Shown piece after piece: positions 1 to 7,283 of a DNA stretch of 12,108 nucleotides (within the stretch, counting starts at the first letter, position 1; each line of letters begins with the position of its first letter). A program made the translations under genes and the position numbers. Origin of the DNA: an uncultured Bacilli bacterium (GTDB taxonomy: Bacteria; Bacillota_I; Bacilli_A; RF39; UBA660); assembly GCA_947625315.1 (NCBI GenBank), contig CANQOE010000019.1, positions 1 to 12,108 on the forward strand. Direction: 5' to 3'. The notes below the pieces were generated by a model. The model was not told the DNA's origin, searched no databases, and saw only the letters and a program-made list of their open reading frames with translations.

Positions 1-40
1 AAATTGCTTATATAGTATTATAACTATTTCTAAATTTTAT

Positions 41-69
41 TGCACCTTATTTGTGCACTTCTTTTTTTT
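41..69 (+). terminator. Weak candidate terminator of a gene left of the window
   Basis: A 5-bp stem TGCAC/GTGCA (41-45 with 53-57) closes a 7-nt loop. After a few bases it is followed by a run of eight T (62-69). The stem is short, so this is only a candidate for the end of a rightward gene upstream of the window. No coding sequence is visible from 1 to 180 apart from this and the promoter downstream. Confidence 0.3.
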
Positions 70-111
70 AATTACAACCTTTAATAGTTAATCTTTTTTT
101 ATTTTAATAAC

Positions 112-140
112 TAGACACTTTAGCATATTTGTATTATAAT
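112..140 (+). promoter_or_regulatory. Sigma-A-like promoter of the ABC exporter pair
   Basis: A -35 box TAGACA (112-117, five of six consensus bases) and a perfect -10 box TATAAT (135-140) are separated by 17 bases. Transcription would start near 147, giving a leader of about 34 nt. The leader ends in the Shine-Dalgarno AAAGGAGG at 166-173, which is 7 nt before the TTG start at 181. The core TTTGTATTATAAT (128-140) recurs with one change upstream of the bacteriocin operon. Confidence 0.75.
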
Positions 141-180
141 TACTTACGTATTAAATATAATTTTAAAGGAGGAATTTAAT

Positions 181-2373
181 TTGAAAAATAAAAAACATTT
201 TGTTATTCCCATAATAATTGTTATACTATTATTAATAGTGCAAGCTTTTTGTGATTTAGCTTTACCCGATTATACTTCTAAAATTATTAATAATGGAATT
301 CAAAATCAGGGTATAGAATATAGTGTTCCTAAAATTATGCCTACTAAAATATATGAGGCTATTCTTAAAATTACAAATAATAACTCGGCAATATTAGCTA
401 GTTATGATTTAATTTTAAAAGATGAATTAAATAGTAATGATTTTCAAAACTTAAGTAAAACTTATCCAAAGATTAAAGAAGAAGATTTATATATATTAAA
501 AAATATTAATGATGAAGAATTAGCTTTACTAGAAAATAAAATTGCTAAACCATTAATTATAGCTACAACTTTATATTATAATTCTGATATTGCTAAGAGT
601 TTAAATCTAGATTTACCTCAAGATACTTTGCTTTTAGATTATTTATTAAAATTAGATAAAGATACTTTTAATAATATAATGGAAAATGTAAATAAACAAT
701 TTACGAATTTAGATGATTCAATGATTAAACAAATGGGTATTAAAAGTGTTAATCAAATTTATCAAGATATAGGTTATAATTTAGAAAATAACCAAATTAG
801 TTATATAGTTGCTAAAGGATTGCAAATGTTAGCTATTGCTTTTTTAGGAATGATTGTAGCTATAATTGTAGGTTATTTAGTAAGTAAAATAGCTTCTATA
901 ATTAGTTATGTATTACGCAAAAAAGTTGTAACTAAAATAATGCAATTATCACCGGCAGAGTTTAAAGAATTTGGGGCTTCTTCATTAATAACGCGGAGTA
1001 CTAATGATATTGAACAAATTAAAAACTTTTTAGTTATGTTACTTAGAATGGTAATTTTTGCACCCATAATTGGGATAGGAGCTTTTATTAAAGTTTATCA
1101 TAATCCTTTAAATTGGTTGATTGGGGTTTCTTTAATTGTAATGTTTTTCTTAATTAGTTTATTATTTAGTATAGCTTTACCCCGTTTTAAAAGAATTCAA
1201 AAATTGATTGATAAAATGAATTTAGTATCAAGACAAATAGTTACAGGTATGCCAGTTATAAGAACTTTTGGAACAGAAAAAGTGGAAGAAAAAAAGTTTG
1301 ATGAAGCGAATACGAATTTAACTAATAATAATTTATTTGTCAATCGTTTAATGGGTTTAATGATGCCTTCGATGATGTTAGTTATGAATGTAACAAGTAT
1401 TTTAATTGTTTGGTTTGGTTCTAAAATTATTGATTTAGGAAATATGCAAGTAGGAACTTTATTAGCTTTTATTACTTATACAATGCAAATAATCATGGCC
1501 TTTTTAATGATTTCAATGATTAGTGTTATGTTACCTAGAGCTTTAATTTCTTTTAAAAGAATTAAAGAAATATTACAAAAAGAAATTTCAATTAAAGAAG
1601 CTAAAAAAACTAAAGCTTTCAAAAAAGATTATATGGGTGTTGTTGAATTTAAAGATGTCAGTTTTAAATATCCTGATGCTTCAGAAGCTTTATTAAAAAA
1701 TATTTCTTTTAAAGCTACTCCGGGAACTACGACAGCTTTTATTGGGTCTACTGGTTCAGGGAAGTCAACTTTGATTAATTTAATTCCGAGATTTTATGAA
1801 GCTAGTGAAGGACAAATATTAATTAATGGAATTGATATAAAAGAAGCTAATATTAAAGATTTACGCGATTGTATTGGTTATGTACCTCAAAAGGGAATAT
1901 TATTTTCCGGAACTATTGCTTCTAATTTAAAATTGGGAGTAGATAATTTAAGTATAGATGAAATGCAAACTATTAGTGAAGTTAGTCAATCTTTAGAGTT
2001 TATTAAAGAAAAAGAAAATGGTTTTGATAGTCTTATTTCTCAAGGTGGTTCTAATGTTTCGGGTGGTCAAAAACAAAGACTAGCCATTGCACGGGCTTTA
2101 GCTAAAGACGCCGACATTTATATTTTTGATGATAGTTTTTCAGCTTTAGATTTTAAAACCGATTTAAATGTCCGAAAAGCTTTAAAAAAATATGCTAAAG
2201 ATGCGACAGTATTAATTGTTGCGCAAAGAATAAGTACGATTATGAATGCCGATAATATTATAGTTTTAGATGAAGGAAAAATTGTAGGACAAGGTAAACA
2301 TAAAGAGTTATTAAAGAATTGTCAAATATATAAAGAAATATGTTTATCCCAATTAAAAGAGGAGGAGTTATAA
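181..2373 (+). CDS. Heterodimeric ABC exporter, degenerate-site subunit with large extracytoplasmic insert
   Basis: This 730-residue half-transporter has one membrane domain fused to one ATPase. It probably works with the next gene as an ATP-driven exporter of drugs, lipids or peptides; the substrate is unknown. TM1 lies at about residues 6-24 and TM2 at about 207-235, with some 180 mostly helical residues between them outside the membrane. The other four spans are near 283-455. The ATPase has Walker A GSTGSGKST (522-530), Q-loop Q570, signature VSGGQ (626-630) and Walker B IYIFDD (646-651). The residue after Walker B is D651 rather than the catalytic Glu, and the switch His is Q682. TM287-like subunits of heterodimeric exporters carry the same pair of substitutions, so this subunit should form the degenerate site. 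TTG is chosen as the start because AAAGGAGG sits 7 nt upstream. The stop overlaps the next ATG by one base. Confidence 0.9.
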   Translation: MKNKKHFVIPIIIVILLLIVQAFCDLALPDYTSKIINNGIQNQGIEYSVPKIMPTKIYEAILKITNNNSAILASYDLILKDELNSNDFQNLSKTYPKIKEEDLYILKNINDEELALLENKIAKPLIIATTLYYNSDIAKSLNLDLPQDTLLLDYLLKLDKDTFNNIMENVNKQFTNLDDSMIKQMGIKSVNQIYQDIGYNLENNQISYIVAKGLQMLAIAFLGMIVAIIVGYLVSKIASIISYVLRKKVVTKIMQLSPAEFKEFGASSLITRSTNDIEQIKNFLVMLLRMVIFAPIIGIGAFIKVYHNPLNWLIGVSLIVMFFLISLLFSIALPRFKRIQKLIDKMNLVSRQIVTGMPVIRTFGTEKVEEKKFDEANTNLTNNNLFVNRLMGLMMPSMMLVMNVTSILIVWFGSKIIDLGNMQVGTLLAFITYTMQIIMAFLMISMISVMLPRALISFKRIKEILQKEISIKEAKKTKAFKKDYMGVVEFKDVSFKYPDASEALLKNISFKATPGTTTAFIGSTGSGKSTLINLIPRFYEASEGQILINGIDIKEANIKDLRDCIGYVPQKGILFSGTIASNLKLGVDNLSIDEMQTISEVSQSLEFIKEKENGFDSLISQGGSNVSGGQKQRLAIARALAKDADIYIFDDSFSALDFKTDLNVRKALKKYAKDATVLIVAQRISTIMNADNIIVLDEGKIVGQGKHKELLKNCQIYKEICLSQLKEEEL

Positions 2374-4169
2374 TGGCTAGAAGAGTTTCACCAATGAAAA
2401 GGGTAGCAAAAGCCAAAGACTTTAAAGGAACAGTAAAAAAGTTATTTAGTTATATTAAAAAATATAAATTATTAGTTATTATAGCTTTTCTTTTTGCGAT
2501 ATGTTCAACTGTATTTGCAATAGTTTCCCCAAAGATACTGGGAAATGCTACGACGGAAATATATAATGGTATAATTGCCAAGATTAATGGAACGGGAAGT
2601 ATTAATTTTGGCATAATTAAACATATATTAATTATTTTAGGTATTTTATATTTAATAAGTGCAGTCTTTAGTTATATTCAAAATTTAATAATGACCCATG
2701 TATCCCAAAAATTATGTTATAATTTAAGAAAAGAAGTTTCTTATAAATTAAATAAATTACCTATGGGTTATTTTGATAAAGTAGCTACGGGAGATATTAT
2801 GTCTATAGTTACTAATGATATTGATATGTTACAGATATCTTTAAATCAATCTTTAACTCAAGTTATAACTTCTATAGTAACAGTTATTGGAATATTTATA
2901 ATGATGTTATCTATCAATGTTTTCTTAGCTATTATAACGGCTATAGTATTACCTATTGCTTCTTTAATAGTTATGGCTATTGTTACTAAAAGTCAAAAAT
3001 ACTTTGTAAATCAACAAAATTATTTAGCTAAAGTAGATAGTGAAGTAGAAGAAATGATAGGAGGGCATTTAGTATTAAAAGCCTTTAATGCTGAAGATAA
3101 AGTTACAGCGGATTTTGATAAAGATAATGAAAATTTATGTAACTGTGCTTTTAAAGCGCAATTCTTTTCCGGATTAATGCACCCAATTATGAATTTTATT
3201 GGCAATTTAAATTATGCTATTATTGCTATTATTGGGGCTTTATTAGCTATTCGAAATAAAATAACGGTAGGGAATATTCAAAGTTTTATTCAATATTCTA
3301 AACAGTTTACTAATCCTATTGCGCAATTAGCCCAAATATCTAATCAAATTCAACTTATGGTAGCTTCTAGTGAAAGAGTATTCAACTTTTTAGAGGAAGA
3401 AGAATATCTTGATGAAGGCAAACAAAAAGCCATAGATATTCAAGGGAATATTGAATTTAAACATGTTAAATTTGGTTATAATCCTAATCAAATTATTATT
3501 AAAGATTTTAATGCTAAAATTAAAAAAGGCCAAAAAATAGCTATTGTAGGACCAACGGGGGCAGGAAAAACAACAATAGTTAAGTTATTAATGCGTTTTT
3601 ATGAATTAAATGGAGGAGAAATATTAATTGATGGTATTAATATTAAAGATTTTAAAAGAAGTGATTTAGAAAATATATTTGCAATGGTTTTACAAGATAC
3701 TTGGTTATTTAATGGAACTATTATGGGAAATTTACGTTATGGAAATAGTAAAGCCAGTGATGCCGAAGTATTAAAAGCTTCAAAAATAGCTAATGCGGAT
3801 TATTTTATAAGAACTTTACCAGAGGGATATAATATGGTTATTAATGAAGAAACCAATAATATATCAGGCGGACAAAAACAACTTTTAACGATTGCGAGAG
3901 CGATTGTTAATGACCCAAAAATTCTTATATTAGATGAAGCTACAAGTAACGTAGATACTAGAACTGAAGAATTAATTCAAGAATCAATGGATAGAGTAAT
4001 GGAAGGGAGAACTTCATTTATTATTGCTCATAGATTATCCACGATTAAAAATGCCGATTTAATTTTAGTTATGAATGAAGGCAATATTATTGAAGTAGGA
4101 AATCATGAAGAATTATTAGCTAAAAAGGGTTTTTATGCTAAACTATATAATTCGCAATTTGAATTATAA
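2373..4169 (+). CDS. Heterodimeric ABC exporter, catalytically canonical subunit
   Basis: This 598-residue protein has six membrane spans followed by an ATPase, and is the likely partner of the preceding subunit. TM1 lies at about 31-52 and TM2 at about 84-105, with only a short loop between them, unlike its partner. The ATPase is complete: Walker A GPTGAGKTT (393-401), signature ISGGQ (497-501), Walker B ILILDE (517-522) with catalytic E522, D-loop SNVD, and switch H553. The ATG at 2373 overlaps the upstream TAA as TAATG and is preceded by GAGGAGG (2359-2365 region) at proper spacing. An in-frame ATG at 2340 would add 11 residues, but it lies inside the upstream gene and has no ribosome site. 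The one-base overlap implies coupled, equimolar synthesis. A multidrug-type exporter is the default reading. A role in exporting or resisting the neighbouring bacteriocin is possible but unsupported. Confidence 0.92.
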   Translation: MARRVSPMKRVAKAKDFKGTVKKLFSYIKKYKLLVIIAFLFAICSTVFAIVSPKILGNATTEIYNGIIAKINGTGSINFGIIKHILIILGILYLISAVFSYIQNLIMTHVSQKLCYNLRKEVSYKLNKLPMGYFDKVATGDIMSIVTNDIDMLQISLNQSLTQVITSIVTVIGIFIMMLSINVFLAIITAIVLPIASLIVMAIVTKSQKYFVNQQNYLAKVDSEVEEMIGGHLVLKAFNAEDKVTADFDKDNENLCNCAFKAQFFSGLMHPIMNFIGNLNYAIIAIIGALLAIRNKITVGNIQSFIQYSKQFTNPIAQLAQISNQIQLMVASSERVFNFLEEEEYLDEGKQKAIDIQGNIEFKHVKFGYNPNQIIIKDFNAKIKKGQKIAIVGPTGAGKTTIVKLLMRFYELNGGEILIDGINIKDFKRSDLENIFAMVLQDTWLFNGTIMGNLRYGNSKASDAEVLKASKIANADYFIRTLPEGYNMVINEETNNISGGQKQLLTIARAIVNDPKILILDEATSNVDTRTEELIQESMDRVMEGRTSFIIAHRLSTIKNADLILVMNEGNIIEVGNHEELLAKKGFYAKLYNSQFEL

Positions 4170-4646
4170 TTAATTGAGACTAATTTTAGTCTTTTTTAAT
4201 TGCTTATCTTTTTCTTTAACTTTACCACATAAATAATCTACACTTATGTTAAATTTTTTAGCAAATTTAATTAAAAAAATTATACTTATTTCTTCACCTT
4301 TTTCATATCTAATTAAAGTATGGGTATTAATATTCATTTGTTTTGCTAATTCTTTTTGACTTAGTTTATGAAGTTTACGAATTAAAACTATTTGCATAAC
4401 TAAATGATTATAGTTTATCTTTTTATAGGTGGTATTATAACGACGTTCTTTAGTTAATTTTAATAAACGATCAATAGAAATATTAAAATATTTATTTATT
4501 AAGTCTAATGTTTTTAATTTCATTATTTTATGACCATTTTCATAGGCTTTATATGTTTTTAAAGAAACATTTAATAACTTAGCCATTTTGGCTTGAGATA
4601 AATTATTTTTAATTCTTAAGTTAGCAATAAATAGATAGTCTTGCAT
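4170..4646 (-). CDS. Transcriptional regulator with two XRE-type helix-turn-helix domains
   Basis: This 158-residue basic protein has no membrane segment or signal and should be a cytoplasmic DNA-binding regulator. It contains two separate Cro/C1-type domains. The first, at about 4-62, has the helix pair beginning LSQAKMAKLLNVS (16-28) and ending YENG. The second, at about 84-142, has LSQKELAKQMNIN (95-107) and ends YEKG. Each closes with the typical 'FNIS-D-L' tail. No ligand-binding or peptidase domain follows, which differs from Rgg/PlcR regulators. The ATG is supported by AAGGAGG on the minus strand (4655-4661), 8 nt upstream, and a TATAAT box lies at 4674-4679. The stop codon directly abuts the stop of the exporter gene with no gap. 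Divergence from the bacteriocin operon makes it the natural candidate regulator of that operon and of itself, by inference from position only. Confidence 0.85.
   Translation of the reverse strand: MQDYLFIANLRIKNNLSQAKMAKLLNVSLKTYKAYENGHKIMKLKTLDLINKYFNISIDRLLKLTKERRYNTTYKKINYNHLVMQIVLIRKLHKLSQKELAKQMNINTHTLIRYEKGEEISIIFLIKFAKKFNISVDYLCGKVKEKDKQLKKTKISLN
4177..4197 (+). terminator. Intrinsic terminator of the ABC exporter pair
   Basis: A 6-bp stem AGACTA/TAGTCT (4177-4182 with 4187-4192) closes a 4-nt loop and runs into six T (4192-4197). It begins 8 bases after the stop of the second exporter gene. The hairpin lies entirely within the last codons of the convergent regulator gene. On the minus strand no T run follows it, so it should act only rightward. 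Confidence 0.7.
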
Positions 4647-4668
4647 ATAAAGTTCCTCCTTTTTTAAG

Positions 4669-4688
4669 TTTGTATTATACTCTAAAAT
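4669..4688 (+). promoter_or_regulatory. Candidate -10 region of the bacteriocin operon
   Basis: Two -10-like hexamers occur: TATACT (4676-4681), preceded by TTTGTAT, and TAAAAT (4683-4688). Neither has a good -35, because the upstream bases are the regulator's anti-Shine-Dalgarno stretch and T run. If used, transcription would give a leader of about 115-120 nt before the transporter start. The overlap with the regulator's own TATAAT would make the two directions compete. Support is weak, but no better promoter was found between 4647 and 4808. Confidence 0.35.
4674..4679 (-). promoter_or_regulatory. -10 box of the double-HTH regulator
   Basis: The minus strand reads TATAAT here, about 28 bases before the regulator's ATG. 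No convincing -35 lies 16-18 bases upstream; the nearest match, TCGACA, is about 20 bases away. This may be a weak or activator-dependent promoter. The box overlaps a plus-strand TATACT (4676-4681) that could serve the divergent operon. Confidence 0.5.
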
Positions 4689-4788
4689 AGCGCGAAATTT
4701 GTCGAACTGTGGAGCAAAAGTCCAATAAAGGTGCCATTTTTTAAAAAAAAGAAGGTTTTTGGGCCCCTACGGGAAATAATTATATATG

Positions 4789-4811
4789 AAGGGAGGTTTT
4801 ATGCTTTGATG
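4789..4811 (+). promoter_or_regulatory. Ribosome site and two-codon mini-ORF at the transporter start
   Basis: GGGAGG at 4791-4796 is the only good Shine-Dalgarno before the transporter. Three starts compete. ATG 4801 is 4 nt away and reads ATG-CTT-TGA, stopping after two codons. TTG 4806 is in frame, 9 nt away. ATG 4809 is in frame, 12 nt away, and overlaps the mini-ORF stop as TGATG. C39 transporters normally begin only a few residues before the QHDxKDCG motif, which fits 4806 or 4809. The mini-ORF could modulate initiation, but this is speculative. Confidence 0.5.
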
Positions 4812-6872
4812 AAAATTGAAGAAGTAAGACAACATGATTTGAAAGACTGTGGAGCTTGTTCTCTATCGTGTATTATTAAGTTTTATGGTGGGTATGTTCC
4901 TTTAGAAAAAATAAGAGAAGATACTTATACAAATGCTAATGGAACTACAGCTTATAATTTAATTAAAGCCGCGCAAAATTATGGTTTTGAAGCAGTTGGT
5001 TATAATGTTGATGACATAAAAGATAAAAATCTTTATTTTCCCTCTATTGTGCATTTAATTTTGAAAAATGGCTTAAATCATTTCGCGGTTCTTTATAAAG
5101 TTAGTAATACGCATGTCTATTTAATGGATCCTGCTCAAGGAAAAACCAAAATGAAGATTGAAGACTTTAAACAAATTTGGAATCATATCATTTTACTTTT
5201 TACCCCTAAGTCTAATAATATAGTAAAATATACAAAAGAATTAAAGTTTATGTCTTTAATAATGCAATTAGTTGGCAAATATAAAAAGTTATTTAGAAAT
5301 TTAATAATTATAAGTATCTTTTTAATGCTTTTACAAATTGTTAGTAGTTTTTATTTTCAGGTAGCAGTTTCGAGTTTAACAAGTTCTTTAGACTTAAAGT
5401 TGATAAAGTTTATTGTAATATTTTTCTTAGGAATTTGTCTATTTAAAATTATAAGCAATTTTATTAGAAATTATTATTTAAATTTTATTAGCAAAAATCT
5501 TGATGTTCATTTATTTTCGGATTTTTTAAGTCATGTATTTCATCTCCCTTTAAAATTTATGGAGAATCGAACAACTGGGGAAGTAATTAGTCGGGTCGAA
5601 GAATTAACGCAAGTTAAAAATTTAATCGCTGATTTATTTACAAACTTGATATTAAATGCGATTCTTATTTTGGGGGCGATATTTACCTTATATTTTATAA
5701 GTGCAAAATTATTTTTTATTCTTTGTATAATTATAGGCATTTATATAATAGGAAGTTTAATTTTTAACAAGGTAATTTATCAAAAAATCAAAGAAAATAT
5801 TGAAGCTAATACCGAATTTAATTCAACACTAGTAGAGCATATCAATATGTTTACAAGTATTAAAAATCTAAATTTAACTTCAGAATTTTTAAAACAACTA
5901 GAAAATAAATTAATTTTAATGCTTAAGAATAATTTCTTATTTCAAAAGTTTTTAAACATTGTTGATTTATTTCACAATACGGTATATGAACTAGGACTTT
6001 TTGGCTTATTAACCTATGGCTTTTATTTAATTTATTTAGGGGATATGCAAGTATTAACTTTAGTAACCTTTAATAGTTTAATTATCTATTTATTTGAGCC
6101 TATTAAACAGTTAATATCTTTAATTCCCAAATATAATTATTTAAAAGCAACATTTAACAAACTTAGTGATTTTTTAAGTATTCCTGAAGAAGTCGAAGAA
6201 AATGGGTTAAAAAAGATTATCAAACCAAGTATGCAAACTAACTCTTTAAATTATTATTACAATACTAATAAAGTATTAAATAATTTAAATATTAAGATTG
6301 AAGAAAAAGATAAAGTATTTTTAACTGGGCCTTCAGGAAGTGGTAAAAGTACTCTATGTAAAATAATATATCGTTATTTAGAAGATTATAAAGGTAAGTT
6401 AACAATTAATAATTCAAGCGAATCTGATTATAGTTTAAAAGCTATTAGGCAAAATATTTTATATGTTGGACAAGAAGAAAAGTTATTTACGGGAACTATT
6501 AAAGAAAATATTACTTGTTTTCGCACTATTTCGGATAATGATTTCTTAAAAGTTGCTAAAATATGTAAAATAGAAGATATTATTGCTAAAAAACCTAATC
6601 GATATAATACGCTGATTAATGCTTCTTTAAATAATTTAAGTGGTGGTGAAAAACAAAGAATTATTTTAGCGCGAGCTTTACTTAAAAAAAGTAAAATCTT
6701 AATATTAGATGAAGCTTTAAGTGAAGTAAATATCGAATTAGAAAAAGAAATTATTCAAAATATTTTAAATAATTATGCTCAACAAACAATTATTTATGTT
6801 TCCCATAAAGATGTGGCTTCGTATTTTAATAAAGTAATCAGAGTAGGTGGTATAAATGACGGAAATATATAA
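4809..6872 (+). CDS. Peptidase-containing ABC transporter (C39) for double-glycine peptides
   Basis: This 687-residue protein combines a cytosolic C39 cysteine peptidase, a membrane domain and an ATPase. It is of the class that cleaves double-glycine leaders and exports the mature peptides. Peptidase (about 1-130): oxyanion Gln Q8, catalytic C14 in QHDLKDCG, H91 in NHFAVLY and D107 in MDPAQG are all present. Several membrane spans lie between about 160 and 440. ATPase: Walker A GPSGSGKST (507-515), signature LSGGE (610-614), Walker B ILILDE with D634/E635, and switch H666. The D-loop reads SEVN rather than the usual SALD. All catalytic residues are present, so it should be active. The start at 4809 follows GGGAGG; TTG 4806 is a close alternative, and a GTG at 4731 would add 26 residues atypical of C39 proteins. 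It overlaps the next gene by 17 bases, and its likely substrates are the three peptides encoded downstream. Confidence 0.93.
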   Translation: MKIEEVRQHDLKDCGACSLSCIIKFYGGYVPLEKIREDTYTNANGTTAYNLIKAAQNYGFEAVGYNVDDIKDKNLYFPSIVHLILKNGLNHFAVLYKVSNTHVYLMDPAQGKTKMKIEDFKQIWNHIILLFTPKSNNIVKYTKELKFMSLIMQLVGKYKKLFRNLIIISIFLMLLQIVSSFYFQVAVSSLTSSLDLKLIKFIVIFFLGICLFKIISNFIRNYYLNFISKNLDVHLFSDFLSHVFHLPLKFMENRTTGEVISRVEELTQVKNLIADLFTNLILNAILILGAIFTLYFISAKLFFILCIIIGIYIIGSLIFNKVIYQKIKENIEANTEFNSTLVEHINMFTSIKNLNLTSEFLKQLENKLILMLKNNFLFQKFLNIVDLFHNTVYELGLFGLLTYGFYLIYLGDMQVLTLVTFNSLIIYLFEPIKQLISLIPKYNYLKATFNKLSDFLSIPEEVEENGLKKIIKPSMQTNSLNYYYNTNKVLNNLNIKIEEKDKVFLTGPSGSGKSTLCKIIYRYLEDYKGKLTINNSSESDYSLKAIRQNILYVGQEEKLFTGTIKENITCFRTISDNDFLKVAKICKIEDIIAKKPNRYNTLINASLNNLSGGEKQRIILARALLKKSKILILDEALSEVNIELEKEIIQNILNNYAQQTIIYVSHKDVASYFNKVIRVGGINDGNI

Positions 6873-7269
6873 TAATAAAACTGCTTTCTTAAGAATGGCA
6901 ATGTTTCCTTTTCACTATTTAATTGCTTTCTTAGTCTTAATTTTTCTGATAGTAATTATCTTAATGTTTAAAATTGAAATTTATGATACTTATCCCACCA
7001 AAGGGATTGTAAGTTGTCAAACTAATTGTGTAGTAACAACTTATATACCCACTTCTATTAAAGATTTTACTATACGCGTTGCTAATGAGGAAGTTAATTT
7101 TCAAATTATGGAAGAAGAAATAAAAACAGATGAAGAAAACATGATAAGTTATAATTATCTAAAAATTAATATATCAGGCGATTTTAAAGATAAGGAAATA
7201 ATTGATTTAACTTTCCATTACAACAAACAAAGAATAATCACAAAGTTAAAAGAAAGAATTTTTAACTAA
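6856..7269 (+). CDS. Small single-span extracytoplasmic protein, possible minimal transporter accessory subunit
   Basis: The function is not firmly recognised. The 137 residues begin with a short cytosolic segment, then one strong membrane helix (about 17-38), then about 98 polar residues that should lie outside. The outer part looks beta-rich (YDTYPTKGIVSC, later YLKINISG and IDLTFHYN) and carries a CxxxC pair (C54, C58). Accessory proteins of C39 transporters are normally HlyD-like, around 400 residues, with a long coiled coil. This one has the same topology and gene position and a barrel-like sequence feel, but no coiled coil, so it may be a reduced adaptor. An immunity protein is the main alternative. 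The ATG at 6856 follows AGGTGG (6845-6850) and overlaps the transporter gene by 17 bases. It lies between the transporter and the precursor peptides, so a role in their export or self-protection is likely. Confidence 0.7.
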   Translation: MTEIYNNKTAFLRMAMFPFHYLIAFLVLIFLIVIILMFKIEIYDTYPTKGIVSCQTNCVVTTYIPTSIKDFTIRVANEEVNFQIMEEEIKTDEENMISYNYLKINISGDFKDKEIIDLTFHYNKQRIITKLKERIFN

Positions 7270-7283
7270 AGGAGGTATAAAGA

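Noticed and set aside
80..114. Inverted repeat TAGTTA/TAACTA around the exporter -35 box
   Set aside because: It is only 6 bp, A/T-dominated, with a 17-nt T-rich spacer. Such a match is expected by chance in this composition.
2340..2372. ATG at 2340 as the start of the second exporter subunit
   Set aside because: It lies inside the first subunit gene without a ribosome site. The ATG at 2373 has GAGGAGG and overlaps the stop codon in the usual way.
4689..4800. Known riboswitch or T-box in the transporter leader
   Set aside because: The T-box sequence (AGGGTGGNACCGCG) and other conserved riboswitch cores I know are absent, and the available stems are short.
4731..4808. GTG at 4731 as the transporter start, adding 26 residues (MPFFKKKKVFG...)
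   Set aside because: It has no properly spaced ribosome site, and the added residues precede a motif that normally lies near the N-terminus of C39 proteins. A strong GGGAGG lies just before 4806/4809.
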